Shown: one piece after another, positions 41,761 through 54,720 of the stretch
Numbering within the stretch: the stretch's first letter is position 1
How the letters are laid out: every line of letters starts with the position of its first letter
Assembly (NCBI GenBank): GCA_944739405.2
Contig: OX123182.2
Span: 16,441,326-16,505,325, forward strand
Length of the DNA stretch: 64,000 nucleotides
From: Euclidia mi
Lineage: Eukaryota; Arthropoda; Insecta; Lepidoptera; Erebidae
Direction of reading: 5' to 3'
Notes under the pieces: generated by a model
The model's input: only the letters and a program-made list of their open reading frames with translations
Databases searched by the model: none
Told to the model about the DNA's origin: nothing
Position numbers and translations under genes: made by a program

Positions 41761-42424
41761 TGGAATGGTTGTAAACATCTACACTCTATAGATTTTATAC
41801 GTAAATCAGGAAATTTTTTTTAGATATAATAAATCCTTTTTAAGCTTTCGCGTCAGTTACTTACTTAGTTAATGTTCTATGGATTGAATCTAGGTACTAG
41901 GCACACATAAAATATGAGGAAGATCCTAGATTGGACTAAGCAAGCAAGTTGATAAACATCTACAATATAGTTATAAACGTGGTTCTGTAACTGATATCAA
42001 CATTGAAAATTCTCAGAATTACTTATTATATGTGTAAAATAATAATAACAAACGCTCGCGCCGCGGGCTAAAGATAAATTGTACAAACCAAAATGATGTT
42101 AAGTTGGTTGACATAGACATATAACCCGGTAAAAATACCGTCCGGTATTGTCGTAGACCTATTTCTAACTACATGCGACTTGCGACATCCGTCATCCGAT
42201 GTCTATCGAATTCGGTGCCTGATTTCTAGAACTATAGGTATTTTCACGGTTTCGGATCGTCCGATCCAAAACCGTAAAAATATAGTGTAGTATAATATAC
42301 CGTAGTGCGAAACCGCTACGAGTCTTCGCTTTGTTTGTGAAAAGGTCAGTAGAAATGAAGTCTATCCAAGAAGAGTTTCGGATAAATGACTAGGACTCTA
42401 GGGGCACTAGAAATAAATCCTAGA
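41761..42424. other. Spacer, nothing recognised
   Basis: TTTTTACGGTTTTGGATCGG at 42275-42294 on the minus strand is roughly the inverse of TTTTCACGGTTTCGGATCG at 42240-42258: a small hairpin (core ACGGTTTCGGATCG / CGATCCAAAACCGT). No gene. Confidence 0.35.
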
Positions 42425-42510
42425 CTAGATATATATAACAAATTGTGGATCTCACGAAGTGTTATCTCGTGTGAGGATTGCACCCCGGTGCAGTACTAAA
42501 CGGTGAGGCG
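42425..42510 (-). mobile_element. SINE S3 fragment
   Basis: The minus strand reads CCGCCTCACCGTTTAGTACTG, then AATCCTCACACGAG and GTGAGATCCACAATTTG, as in the S3 body. Confidence 0.5.
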
Positions 42511-42519
42511 GTAGTTTTC

Positions 42520-42670
42520 TTATCATCATCATCAGCCTTGTATTCTAAAAGTATTTATTTACAGTCCCACCGCTGGGCTCGAGTATCTTCTCAATATTTC
42601 ATGGGTAAGGCTATCGTCCACCACGCTAGCCGAGGGTGGCTTGGCGGACTTCACATATCTTTGCAAAACA
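42520..42670 (-). mobile_element. SINE S2 tail fragment
   Basis: CATCATCATCAGCCTTGTAT, CAGTCCCACCGCTGGGC, GGTAAGGCTATCGTCCACCA and GGCGGACTTCACATATCTTT match the 3' half of S2. Confidence 0.6.
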
Positions 42671-43144
42671 TCGATTGGTATCCTTATAAATAAACTAAAT
42701 AATTTGTTTATTTGCATCTCCTATAAATTTAATCAGCATGGCCCGGTTTTAAAGTAATTAATTAAGTCAGTTATGTAGCAAACATGGTACCTAACTATTA
42801 AAAGACAGTCTGGTCTTGGCGGATACAAATTTCCATTTACACTTTATCCGTGATCCTGATTGTTAAAATCTTATTTCATATAGAAAATATATCTATATTA
42901 TTTAATGCATATTTGCATAATAAAGTGGATGTGTCAATAGTATCCGGCACGACGTTCGCAATGTATCATCGACACATATCCGGTTCCTTTATACTAGCGG
43001 CGTTTGCCGACAGATGCGCAGTATCTCATCTAATAGTTTTGTGGAGAAAAAAAGAAACAGAACGAATATTTATGCCCTAGAGAGTTTAAATCAGTGTGTA
43101 GATTTCAAATGTCAGGAAGTTGAAGTTTACAGGAAGGATACAGG
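42671..43144. other. No gene supported
   Basis: A 76-codon frame (42850-43080) lacks motifs. Nothing else. Confidence 0.3.
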
Positions 43145-43455
43145 GTAGGCAGAAATAGCCTAGTAAAGTGATCAACAGATATCAATGTAGGGGGCACGTA
43201 CTACTGACTTTTCGAAGTTGTGTGCTTATTTAATTGTTGACTATCGCAAATTCAATGTCAAATGGTGGCAGGTAAATATCGTGAGGAAATTTGACATGTC
43301 TGAGAGTTCTCCATAATGTTTTATAAAGAAATGTGAGATCTGCCAACCCGCACTTGGCCAGCGTGGGGGACTGTGGCCTTACTCCTCATATGGAGACGAG
43401 GTACACGGGGCCCAGTAGTGATACAGTTTATATAAAGGGCTGATATTATTATTAA
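43145..43455 (+). mobile_element. SINE S2, plus-strand copy
   Basis: A diverged head (GGCAGAAATAGCCTAGTAAA), then ACTTTTCGAAGTTGTGTGC, TAATTGTTGACTATCGC, GAGAGTTCTCCATAATG, CCAACCCGCACTTGGCCAG and AAAGGGCTGATATTATTATT. The full order confirms S2 structure. Confidence 0.7.
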
Positions 43456-45592
43456 GCGACTTCAAATAGCTCTCAATTAGATATGTTATAGGTTCTCAAT
43501 TAGAAATTTGACTTTGTATTTCTGATGTTCAGTTGCTTTGTCAATTATTTTCTCTCTGAAAACATATTCACATGAAAAGGTAGCCAAGAGGTAACACTTA
43601 TCAAGTTTGACGTAAACGAAAATCCTATCAGTTTTGTTAGTAATAAATCTTGACGATTTAGTCATAAGTCATAAAAATAAATCATACACAAGGAAACGAT
43701 AAGATGATATTATTTATCTATAGTACGCAAATGGGCTGTGAAATCCTACACAAACTAATATATTTGTGACATACTTGTGTTGTTAACGGAATTGTACAAG
43801 TAGCTTAACTCTTTTAATTCATTTCTAGGTCTGTGGTCATATCTGTATACTCTTGTAACGGGTCTCAATTGCGTAATTATTTGAAAATAAAGATGAAGTA
43901 CCTCCTCTGATATCTCACGTTTCGGCATATGTTACACTGGCAGTAGTGTAAGTTATTCATTTAAGTTATTTAATATGAACAGACAAAACTAAAAAGATAA
44001 ACGCTTATTTATGCTTTTGTTGTAACTTAACTTATTGACCTATTATTGGCTAGGGCAGGTTTAGAACTAAACTCCTATGAGAAACTGCCAGTTCCTTTAG
44101 GTAGTTCAATGCAAAATTTTTACTCTTTCAAAAGTGTTATTCCGGGCGACATCTGTGATATTCAGTTATTCTGCACTAAATATTATTTTCCGACACAAAC
44201 TACTGCTACGATTGCTCTAAAACATAAGAATCCTTCACTGATAGAAAAAGTACACTTCTAGAGAAGCTTTAAACAGATCGTCACAGCAAACAATTTGGAG
44301 TTTTGTCTCTAACCAGAAACACAAAAACGCATTACATCAAATACTTATATTTACTTCCAATAATTTATAGAAGACGCTCGAACTATTGCGTGTATAAACA
44401 AATTGTTACGAAATATTGTTTTATATCACCGACTAACAGATGATAACGGCTTCCAAGCTCCCTGCCAAAACGTAGTTACGTAGAAAAACAACAAAAGACT
44501 CCATAGGACGCATTTGCGCACCCCAACTCAAGGAGCCCATTCTCCGCTAGTGAATCACTTTTAAAAGGATTCCAAATGCATAGTTATCAATCTCTTAGTC
44601 ACAACGAATAAGTAGAAGTTCCTTCATGCACTTATTTGGGAACTTTACTCAAGAGACAGTCCGCAACTGAATTTAGGTTATTTGAAGTTTAGTAGCAAAA
44701 AAGCATTTAGAAATGTGTTTTTGTTGTTGTCCTATTTGTCTTCGAAGTGGCAGGCAGAGATGAAGATATTCAATTATGACTCGTATACAGGTCATCACAA
44801 CAAACGTTGTGCTGAGAATTTCATGACCAAACCAAAATTTGATGCTCACCTTCGGTCTCATCTGTAAACATAGATGTATTCCTAATTCCTAGGTAAACAT
44901 ATATGTCGCCGCAGGAAATTGCGTCAATAGGCCTGCAGATACGTTTCGAATTAATGATAGATGACACTGGCTACGACTAGAAGTAATCAGGTAAGGAAGG
45001 GTAAAGTATAGCTGTAATATTACTTTGGTTACTTTTGCATTGTGTGTCACCGCTGTCAGAGCCCTGGATCTTCATTGTAACGCCATACATAATCTGGCAA
45101 TGTACTCCGTACGAAAAAAAGCTGTACATCTGCCTAATTATTATAGCAACATTTGGATTCAGTTTCTAACTCCTCCGGAATGACACAAGAGAGATAGTAT
45201 GTCTCTCCGTGGATGATAACTCCATATTTTCAGTAATTGCTATCGTTTGTATTCTTTAGCAGTCACTTATCATCATTGCTAACTGCCACTTTATTATTAA
45301 AATTATCGTAATAATATTCATGGAGGCTTTCGCCATTGTTTTACCAGGTACGTACCAAAGCTCATGGCGTGAGGCAATCATGGTAAACAAAGTGTTTCCG
45401 ATACAATGGTATATTTGGACAGAATGCCTGATTGCTCATGTAAAATGTAAATGAGTATCATGCTCGCAATAGAAAGTGAGTGCGGAACTTTATCGGTGAT
45501 TTATGTCATGTACTGCCGTCATTGAACTCGGCATTGGGAATTTAAAGATTGTTTGATGCGTTTTGGATCATAAGAAGTCAATGGAAGCGCGT
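43456..45592. other. 2.1 kb without recognised gene or repeat
   Basis: Small frames at 44046, 44673 and 44682 show no motif. Nothing supported. Confidence 0.3.
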
Positions 45593-45618
45593 TTTTGGAT
45601 TTGCTTTTAGGTAAGTAT
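45593..45618 (+). promoter_or_regulatory. Candidate recursive (ratchet) splice site
   Basis: A polypyrimidine-like run and acceptor (TGGATTTGCTTTTAG, ending 45610) is fused to a consensus donor GTAAGT at 45611. Acceptor and donor back to back with no exon is the known signature of recursive splicing in long insect introns. Function depends on a plus-strand intron being present here, which is inferred. Confidence 0.35.
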
Positions 45619-45933
45619 GGTAATGTGTCTGAAACAGCAAAAACAAAGCTTACTTACATTATAGTCAGATCACATGTTGTCGTGTAGGTTAGTAGGTACA
45701 TTTCTGATAGAATTTACGTAAGATTCTCTTTATTTATTTAGGAAGCTGGGAAATACAACAGAGACCCAATGATACTTAGTTATAGCTGTGTACCTCAACT
45801 AGTTTTTACGAAACGAATTAAACAGACTTGCACTTCGGAGATGAAATGATTACCTGCTCAGTATAATGGTCAAGAACGGGCTAGATCTTAATCTAAGTGT
45901 TGTTGATGAACGGGATAGACTATTATTATATAT

Positions 45934-45977
45934 TATATTATTACTTTTTTAGAGCTTTCTAAAAAAGTAATAATATA
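45934..45977. repeat. Palindrome, about 20-bp arms
   Basis: TATATTATTACTTTTTTAGA and its inverse TCTAAAAAAGTAATAATATA flank GCTT. Perfect, AT-rich. Confidence 0.85.
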
Positions 45978-46469
45978 CAAGATGCCACCAGTTTAGCGAG
46001 AAATTCGTCAAGAATCCTTAAGTTATACTTAAGTTGCGAATGTTTTGACTATTCGAAATACTTGGTCCAACTTGTTTCGAGTTCTTGTTACTTGTCGAGG
46101 TCACACGCTGTTGTGGTTTACAGGTATTGAAATAATTTCAAACAACTTCAACTGTTTGCGATACGCTATTTGTTTAATATTACCTAATAGAAACAAGCCT
46201 CAAGTCATTGTTGTTCAAACTATCCGACTCTATAATTAAATCTTTATATTCAAGCCTGCTTAACATAATATTAGTTAATTGGAGATTGTTGAAAATTATA
46301 ATATTAATGTACATATTTTTATAACACCCTTCTCGCTACATATTTATACGGCGATTATGAAGTAGATGTTTTATGAATCACTCGGCGTAAAATCACATGT
46401 AGTCAGGTAACGCTGCTGATAACAATTACGAACAATCCATCTTGTACGAAATATTCTCATTTATTACCC
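45978..46469. other. Spacer, nothing recognised
   Basis: No supported feature. Confidence 0.3.
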
Positions 46470-46800
46470 AACGGAGCGCCGAACGCCGCACAACTCGATC
46501 GCTCGGGGCACGCACCGGCCGCGGCCTCCAGCCGAGTGAAATGCACAAAATCCATTCTGTTTTATCTCGTTAACTTACCGCGCCGAACCAAAACTAACCT
46601 TCCACCACCGACGCAGAGTACAAAATCACCAGCCCCACAGATTTTATTCTGGAAGTGACGCGAACAGGGAAATAAGTGAGCAAGCGATTTTAGACCCATC
46701 TGCTGTACGTTAGAGTTGAGAGTTGCTTAAAACTTCTTATGTTAAGGGTCGTTGAGACAGCGACATGGAAATTTATAGTTTAAAATGTTCGGTGGAAGGT
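46470..46800 (-). other. CpG-rich patch and possible minus-strand first exon
   Basis: 46475-46540 is CpG-rich (GGAGCGCCGAACGCCGC, CGGCCGCGGCC). On the minus strand TATAAATTT (about 46770-46780) is followed by about 170 bp ending GGCGCG|GTAAGT (donor at 46578). The element order fits a promoter plus leader exon. No continuation was found, so this is weak. Confidence 0.25.
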
Positions 46801-48795
46801 TGAAGTTGGGATGGCGGTGGTTTTATACCATTTTTTATGGTGGTCGCCCGGCAATCAGCTGTTTCGGCACGCGCTCTCAGCCCCCTGGGAGCGGGATGAT
46901 GTCAGCCTCGCTCCCCGAACATGCGAGTGCTAGATATTTCTATTAAATTTCCGCTAAAATTTAAGCTTAACTTCATTTTGTGGGATAGGCACGGCTTATG
47001 GAAAATAATGTTCGTGTTTCGGCTTAAGGTAAAAATGTGTGATGGAAATTGCTTTCGTAAACCGAAATAGCAATAAGCTTATGCTGAGCTTATGGTGTCT
47101 AATATCGTAAATAGTTATTTTGCTGACATTAGTCACGTGCTAGACTGCCTACGCAGCTGTAAATAGTTTCGCTTATAACTGACGATACAATAAAATACTT
47201 TGTTTCATTGAATATCAGACGGTTTCCAATTTATTCGAACAGAAAAAATATAATATTTCTAGATTGCTGTCATTACATTCTCTTCGGATTTTTTATTTCA
47301 CTGGGTTACTTTCGAAACGTAAATAATATGAGGTCTTACGCCGGTCTCGTGTCTCTGAGGACAGTAATCATTGTCTGTCCTGGACTATATCGTATACCTG
47401 TTCGTTTAGGCCCCGGGAGGCTTTCGCCCAATTTATTTTGATCCTTTAGAAACACTGATTAGGTGCATTAGGATTTCAGTTTTTTGTCGGCAGGCGATTT
47501 TTCCACATCAGCGATGATCTATCGCTATCCTAGAATGCATCATTCCAGATGCATTCTAGGCATTTTTTATTGAATTCAGTGATTTTCCATTAAAGAGAAG
47601 CGGTTTAGTGCTACGAACTACACCTTAAGTTTGAAGTGTCTTACTAAGTTTTTCGTGGAACCCACTCATTCTGCTCATTGACCACGATTTCTAAATTCCC
47701 AGTATAAAACACAAAAGTTCTTAACAAAACAGGTAGGTACGGACCTATACCCGTTTTGTTACTGTAAATACTATTGTGTATAACATGATAGAACAACTTT
47801 CCAAGCATTGTAAACACCGAACAAAGTCTATATCCCTAAGCTTTCGGAGAAATGAGCTTGGCTACACAAGTTATTGGACTCTGGCTAACGTACGCCTACA
47901 AAATAAATTGGCTGTGAATACCTACTCGGGTGTTTGTAGCCTTGGTAGGTGTGGAATGGGATTTAGATTATGATTGAATCTTATGAAATGGAAGTTTTCC
48001 ATCTGTGCGTCTATCCGAAATATACCTACTTACAGCATTGGTAAACAATACGGTTCATAAAAACGCTCAAAGCCAAAGTATATTTGCTTTACAGTCGTTA
48101 CCCATGTAATCTAGGCTTTTTAATATTACAAAATATCTATAAACCTTCTTTAAAAAGGTATAATTACTGGACTGGATTTAGATTCAAAGTTATAACGGCA
48201 CACATTATTTCATTTTCTTGCCACACTGATACAACTCTTTATATCAATTAATGTAGGTATTTTAAAGCTCTAGGAGAAGTTTGGATACGAAAATTGAACC
48301 TGAGACCTACGTCTACGGTTTCGTGATAATCTATTAGCAATTTTCGGCAAGTCGAGAAGAGAAATACTTATAGAGAAGTGACATGAGAATGCTCACAATA
48401 GTCACAATATAATCTTAAAACACAAGCGCAGAATTAAGTATGTATTGGCCATCCAGGCGTTGACTATAGTTCAATTAGATCTCTTTCATAATTTGCCAGA
48501 AATGACCATGTGGGTGGTAAAAATTCACTTGGCTCTTTGTCATAAATGTGCTATGGTACTTAATACAAGTTTATGCCGTTATTTGTAGCTGCCTATGTTA
48601 AACTCTATTCAATCATCGATGCAGTTCTAATTGCCAGATTGAATCAGTACAAGTTATAATCGTTATCAGATTGGAGCAGTGATGGTTCTAGCTTCTTATT
48701 GAAAATGCTCTACACTCGCTAGGAAAGAATCCTGTATCGTCGGTTACTTTACAAACGTTCAACCAACGGACACAAGAATACCTAAAGCAACTTTT
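46801..48795. other. No gene; one 13-bp palindrome
   Basis: 47529-47560 holds CCTAGAATGCATC / GATGCATTCTAGG around ATTCCA, perfect. Frames at 47208 and 47776 lack motifs. Confidence 0.4.
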
Positions 48796-48803
48796 CAACT
48801 GTT

Positions 48804-49040
48804 CATCATCATCAGCCTTAAACAGTCCGCTGCTGGACTAGGCCTCTCCTTTGAAAGGAGGAATTGGCCTACTATACCACGCTGGCCAAACGGGTTGTTA
48901 TAGTTTGTGTCAAGTTTTCCTTATCTTACAGTGTTGCTCTCTGCATAATATGCTCCCTCTGTCGGCTCTTACGACACCCACGGGATGATATGGGGTGGTG
49001 ACATTCAGTATCCTTAATCCGTCACCACACGGACTGTCAA
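48804..49040 (-). mobile_element. Repeat S5, minus copy
   Basis: CATCATCATCAGCCTTAAAC, TCTCCTTTGAAAGGAGG, CGCTGGCCAAACGGGTTG, CTCTGCATAATATGCTCCC, CGACACCCACGGGATGATAT and GGGTGGTGACATTC: S5 landmarks in reverse. Confidence 0.75.
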
Positions 49041-50229
49041 CTGTTCGTATAATTAAAAACTTTAATAAACTTGCAGGATTCTAGGCTCGCGAAATTAGGC
49101 GATGATATAAACTTGTTCCGTTTTCTACTCCAAAGTATAATTGCTACCAAAACTTGTTCTAGAAGATTATTGATTTTTATTGTTTGACTTTCCTATATAG
49201 GTTGCGTGGTAGTATGGCAAGTTTGTACTGATCGAAAAGAGTGATTAAAAGAGTCAATGACTGACGTCAAAAGGCCAGTCGTGGCCAAAGAAAAGCTTAA
49301 TTACTTCGTTATACTGCTGTTCCTAATCACGTTGTGTGCGTAATGATTTTGTCAACTTTCTCTTTGGAAGTATTGAGTGCCTTATCGTCGTAATCTACAG
49401 TCGTCTACCACGTCCTCAATATTTCTTTTCTGCTAGTAAGGTTTGGTTTGGATGTGATTCCTTACTCATTTTAATAGTTTTAGCACACCTCTATCACTGA
49501 ACTGTAGAAACGAACTATTGTATCGAAATTATTTTTTCTGTCAAGTGGCTAAAGGAATAGATTTGAAACAGTGGCGGAACGGTTTGTTCTAAAACACAGG
49601 TTTCATATTAATAAGTTTTCTTTATCACAAACTAGTTTTGGGTCGATAAACATGTGTCAAGGGTCTCAGAGACATAGCCATAAGTTTCACTAAGTTGTTA
49701 CAAATACGACCTTTTCTTACAGAATCAATTTCAAACAAACTAAAACACGTTTACACCAAACTTTCAAAACCAAATAGCCTTAATACTAAGCTGGCTGTAG
49801 CCCGCGAAATTTTCAACCCGTGAGGTGTTTTACACTTTTAGGAGAGTGAGTATAAAAATCCTTGATAAGTGCATGCTTTTACAACTGCAAGGAACCCACT
49901 ATACAAAAGAGTATGTCAGTCCGGACGACTTTATAAATACACTTGTTTCTGCCAGCGTCTGAATACACGTGGGTGAATAGTGTCCCGATAAAATGTTGCG
50001 TATGTGCTACTCTTAAAGTACAAGCTATTCTTCAGCAAAGTATTATTAAAACCCGTCAATAGTTGTAGCTTTGGCGCAAAGAGTAATCAATACACATCCG
50101 TCCATTCTCACAATCTTTCGCCTGTAGAAGAATGTGGAAAATGAACACTATTCCATGGTTTTGCAGAAACTAAAAAGCGGTGCTACTTGGCCCACTGAGT
50201 TTCTTCAGCACTCTCTTTTTAAAGACATC
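49041..50229. other. 1.2 kb without recognised gene or repeat
   Basis: Nothing supported. Confidence 0.3.
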
Positions 50230-50425
50230 TTCTGCAATAGTAACTTCTGCTAAATCCATTGTCGCGGAGGTTTACAAACATAAAACTAACGGACACAAGG
50301 AACACACAGACTCGACACAACAATTGATGAACTACACAAAGAGGTTGTATCGCATGGATCGAACCCACAGCACTCGGCAGTGTCAATCATTGGCGGCCGC
50401 TTAAACCACTACGCCAACCGTGCAG
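50230..50425 (-). mobile_element. SINE S3, minus copy
   Basis: The minus strand starts CACGGTTGGCGTAGTGGTTT (A-box), has TGGGTTCGATCC (B-box), then TTTGTGTAGTTCATCAATTG, GTCGAGTCTGTGTG and CTTGTGTCCGTTAGTTTTA, parallel to 7236-7470. Confidence 0.75.
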
Positions 50426-50867
50426 TAAGTTCTTGCGTCGTGAGATACGCCATGATTAATGTATCGTTTGTGCACTCACGCAACTGGACTGGACACAATT
50501 GATTCTCTATTGTGTCTGCTAATGACACCAACGCTAAGTTAATTAACTTTTTAACTACTTTTCCAGATAGCCAATTAATTTTTAAGCTACATATGTATGT
50601 GCTATTGTTTTGGATTTACGAGAAAATACTGAAAGAAAGGCAGATTTTTTCAAATTTGTGTAAGTTACATATTGTGTAGGTATCTTTCGAACGGCGATAT
50701 TAAGAAGAGTTCTTCTTGACGAAGAAAATATTTTTTAGCTATTGCCTGTGGCGTGGGCATAACTTAAGGCGTACAAAACGTCGAGAAAAAAGAAAGATGT
50801 AGTGATGGGGACACTAAAGTATTGTTTGTCTCAATAAAATGTAGGTAAATTTTTTGGTGGATCATCA
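50426..50867. other. Spacer, nothing recognised
   Basis: No supported feature. Confidence 0.3.
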
Positions 50868-51157
50868 TCATCAGCCCTGTATATTAACTGTCCCACTGAT
50901 GGGAACAGGCCTCTTCTCACTATGAGAAGGGTAAGGCCATAGTCCACCACACTGGCCTAGTGCGGGTTGGCAGACTTCACATGTCTTTCGAGAACATTAT
51001 GGAGAACTCTCAGACAACTTTTCATTCACCGTTTAGCAAGCGATAATTAACAATTTAATACGCACATAACTCCGAAAAGTCATTGGTGCGCGCCGTGGAT
51101 TCAAATTCGGACCCTCTGCGTAGCAGTCTGTCGGTCTCTGCACTAGGCTATCAATTT
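50868..51157 (-). mobile_element. SINE S2, uninterrupted minus copy
   Basis: CATCATCATCAGCCCTGTAT tail, CTGTCCCACTGATGGG, CTAGTGCGGGTTGGCAGAC, ACATTATGGAGAACTCTCAG, GCAAGCGATAATTAACAAT and the head TAGCAGTCTGTCGGTCTCTG, CTAGGCTATC. It serves as the reference for the empty site in 36340-36893. Confidence 0.8.
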
Positions 51158-51843
51158 AAGGTGGAGATATCCAAATATTGTTTCTGCCGTAGTACTAAAG
51201 AACAGTTAGATGATAACTCTTGAATGAATGAAGGTGGAATTCATGTCACATCTGTGGAACATTATTTACAGAAAAAGAAAACAGCGTTACAGTTCCTTCA
51301 AGAACAGATCCTAGCATAAATGGCCCTTATATAAATGGCTAGCAGGAGCAGAGATGAGAGAAGCGAAAAAATAATCAAATTATCCAAGTTGTATTTTCGT
51401 AGAATAGAATAAAACTTGTGGTTGATGATATAACTTGGACTGAGGTATATGGACTACAAACGAAGAAGCATGAATAATCCAAAAGTAGCAGTTGTAGCAA
51501 CCACAGACACCGCATTTACAATAACTGCAATTAATGGACTAGAGAATGCTTGCAGTTACGCCCGCACATTTTGTTTTTATAATTAACCTTTTATGCCCGA
51601 TTCCTTGCGAATTTTGGGCAATCCCTTCTTAGTGCTCCCTCACGGTCTCCTAAGAACATACTTACATGCCAAATTTCAGACTCTTGCGCCTTATAGATTT
51701 GGCTGACATGTCTATGATGTAATTTGTCAGCTAGGCAAACTACATGATAGACATATCAGTCAGGCAGTAACGCAAGGAATTTATACATACAGATAATACA
51801 GATTTTATATAGGTACCCAAAATAAAAGTTGCTTAGAACTACA
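51158..51843. other. Spacer, nothing recognised
   Basis: No supported feature. Confidence 0.3.
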
Positions 51844-52222
51844 TACAGGTTGTAAAAAGACCCTTAATGAAAACTGAAATCCCATGTTGTACCAATCATT
51901 ACGAACATTTTTTACTTCGGCACCATACCTGGGAAATTACTGGTTCAGGAGATATTGATGCTCAAAGTTAGTATGGAATTTTTCTAATTAGGTACAAAAT
52001 CGATGCATTTACCCCGCCAATATGTTCTTTAGATGCCCTATAACCCCATGGATAAGTAGGTATTTTGAGCATTGCACGTGCGCGCTTTTAATTGCCGTTT
52101 AAAAAATGTGAAAACTCAAAAAAAAAATCGTTTGCCAGGAATTATTTTTGGTTAGTATGACTTGGCATGATGTCCACAACGAATAGACTTCGGCTTGGTA
52201 ATGGGTCTTGTGACACTCTGTA
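51844..52222. mobile_element. 379-bp MITE T6
   Basis: Ends TACAGGTTGTAAAAAGACCC and, inverted, TACAGAGTGTCACAAGACCC give imperfect TIRs of about 26 bp. No coding capacity. The TACAG.GTGT-type end resembles widespread TA-target MITEs. Confidence 0.55.
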
Positions 52223-52754
52223 TAAAAACAATTCAATTTTGTATTATCGTTCCAAACTTCCAAAATTTTTTTTCATAAGGTACAATATAATTGCTTTTGA
52301 ATCAATATTTGCTAGTATCCTTTTTTATTTCTGCTTTTAAAGATAGGGTTGATTGGTACTCTAGTTTCATAATATAGCAACAGCATATGTAACAGTCTAT
52401 TTAGAGGATTATGGGCAAAAATTATGGGCTCCTTCCCCATATACCAACACACTTGGGACTGATGCCAATGTGTACCTGAAGTTGGATACTTTATTAATAC
52501 TATAATACTTGATTAAAATATATTTTTTACTTAAATCCCTGGCATATATCAAAAAAAAAAAAAACAATTTATTATTATTGATTAACCTATATTTTCATTT
52601 TACACTTGTAAGTTATTTTAACATTATGGTTAAATTATAGTACAAAACATGATTTAGTATCTATACAAAATAAAAAATAATGTATTTTTAAACATTTTAA
52701 GGATCATGAATGAATAATTAGAAAATAAAAATAGAAATAAAAAGAACTAAAGTT
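52223..52754. other. AT-rich, A-run, nothing else
   Basis: A14 run at 52550-52563. GAAAATAA near 52721 could be one half of a short duplication with 53026. Confidence 0.3.
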
Positions 52755-53010
52755 CAAGATGTGGGAAAAAAGGCTGCTAGCTTTAAATAGAACTGGGTGG
52801 GCCATGTCAGCCGTATACATGAAGATCTTTGGACAAAAATCTCGACACTGTGGGTGCCAGAAAATGGTCGTCGTCGCCAAGGCCCGGCCCCGAAAGTGGT
52901 ATGAGGTGACCTAGACGCCTACCACAAGAGTTGGCTTGAGATTGCAGGCTACAAGAGAGCGTGGAAAGATTTGGGGGAGCCCTTTTCCCAGCAGTGGGAG
53001 AGTACAGGCT
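52755..53010 (+). pseudogene. LINE C-terminal end, family C, decayed
   Basis: The plus strand gives WVGHVSRIHEDLWTK, WVPENGRRRQG, then after one frameshift and stop DLDAYHKSWLEIAG and WKDLGEPFSQQWESTG, the last codons of an RTE/CR1-type RT. A purine-rich tail follows. It is different in sequence from families A (34679) and B (1101). Confidence 0.75.
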
Positions 53011-53969
53011 AAAGAAAAAAAGAAGAGAAAATAACGAATATAAATGAATGAATCATTTAAATTTATTGTCTTCTAATTATTCGTTCCTACAATGCTCATA
53101 GTAGACAAATAACAATAGTGAGTGTTAATATTACTGGTCTATTAGAACAGCTGCGCTGGCAGATTAAAATCTGTATGACGACCTATTCCCATGTACCATA
53201 CAATCGATATAATATGTGCACAACTTCCTATAATAGATAAATGAGTAGGTGTTTTACATTTATTCGTCAATAATACGTAAACGAAATATTTGTTTAAATG
53301 TTAATTACTATGACAACCCAATGCATTTGGGCAACTTCCCCATAGTAAAAAAATATCATCTTGCCTAGATGTGTCAATTGAGCTTCGTTTCATTTCTGTT
53401 GATGGGTGGGGACGATTCCTTTAAAAAGAAAACACGAGGCAAATTATTTAAGTACTTTTGCTACAATTATTCTACAATACTGTTGATATCTCTACTAAAT
53501 GTTAGGGGCTGAACAAAGGGACTGTCGAATAGGGATTAAAAAGTATTTAATTTGCGATTGAGGAAGAATGTTCAAAGTTCAATAAAGGGAAGTGGCTCTC
53601 AGCGTTTTTGCCTACGACAGTTTAGAAGAAAAATAAGTCGTCAGGGCTTGCAATTTCTATTATGATTGATTTTGAGAATATAATTTTTACAGAATGATTA
53701 GGTATCTAAACTTTAGCAACTTGTTTAACACATAAAATAACATGAAACAGTGACCATAGTCGATGTCGAAACTGGTCGGAATCCTGAAATGTCAGTGCAA
53801 AGGGTATGTTAACTCATAAACAAGTATCTTTCGTATAAAGATAGATTATAATATGCCAATTTGATTTCATTGCTTAATAAGATTCGCTAATAATGATTTC
53901 TGTGTTTATTTTGTGAGTAACTTGCATATTCAGAAAAGATGCTGGTGGCTGGCTGGTAGAAGGCAAAGA
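53011..53969. other. Spacer, nothing recognised
   Basis: No supported feature. Confidence 0.3.
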
Positions 53970-54130
53970 TTTCGCTCAGCAATGTCAAAGTCAAAGTCAA
54001 AATCATTTAGGTATTCATTTAGGCCACAAAGTGACGCTTATGAACATCAAATGATACTACTCTCATACACTCTCAAGAGTACGGTTAAATCCAGTTTAAT
54101 AAGTAACAGAAAAGAGAAGCGATACCTCGA
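53970..54130. mobile_element. Repeat tail with (TCAAAG)n
   Basis: AATGTCAAAGTCAAAGTCAA, then ATTTAGGCCACAAAGTGAC and CTTATGAACATCAAA, a sequence type I associate with LINE 3' ends in Lepidoptera. The 88-codon frame across it is not a gene. Confidence 0.5.
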
Positions 54131-54622
54131 CTTGCTACTAGGGAAACATGAATCAGAAAAGCATAATCGGAACTCATAAAGAAAAATTAAATGATCCTCC
54201 ACAGATATTTATCACTAGCATCTCCGGTTTCCGAATAATCTTGAATGGTTTAGAAAAAACTATTTTTGCATATTATAACTATATTTAACTAAAATTGGCG
54301 TGGGAAAGAAGTTCATTTTGATAGAGCTTAAATCATGAGCTGCTTAAATTATTTGTTTTAGAAGTAGAATATTGTTAATTGGATACCAGGGCTATGACCC
54401 CCTAAACAACTAGAAAATTAGACTTTGTTTGACTAAACAACGCCAATAAAATAAATAATTTTCTTTTAGTCAAATAATTATATTTATATTTTGTATGCCT
54501 ACACATTTGGGACTGATTTCCATTTATCTTTTGTTTTTTTATTTCTAAATAATACAATTTGACGGAAAAATAGACACGCAAACACAGCCCAAGTCCCAAC
54601 TCACAATTTATTTTGTTTTATA
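54131..54622. other. Spacer, nothing recognised
   Basis: No supported feature. Confidence 0.3.
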
Positions 54623-54720
54623 GACTCACGCCTGTATCCCAGAAGGGGTAGGCAAAGGTGTAATATTACACCCACATTTCGCCACGAATTTTTCGGTCCC
54701 ACGTAAGTTATAAACTGAAA
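54623..54720 (-). mobile_element. SINE S1, copy 4, truncated
   Basis: TATAGACTCACGCCTGTATC, AAGGGGTAGGCAAAGG, TTACACCCACATTTCGCCA and GGTCCCACGTAAG are S1 reversed. The 5' part is lost. Confidence 0.65.

Noticed and set aside
53913..54179. 88-codon frame as a host gene
   Set aside because: It covers a (TCAAAG)n LINE-tail repeat, and the Ser-Lys run comes from the microsatellite.
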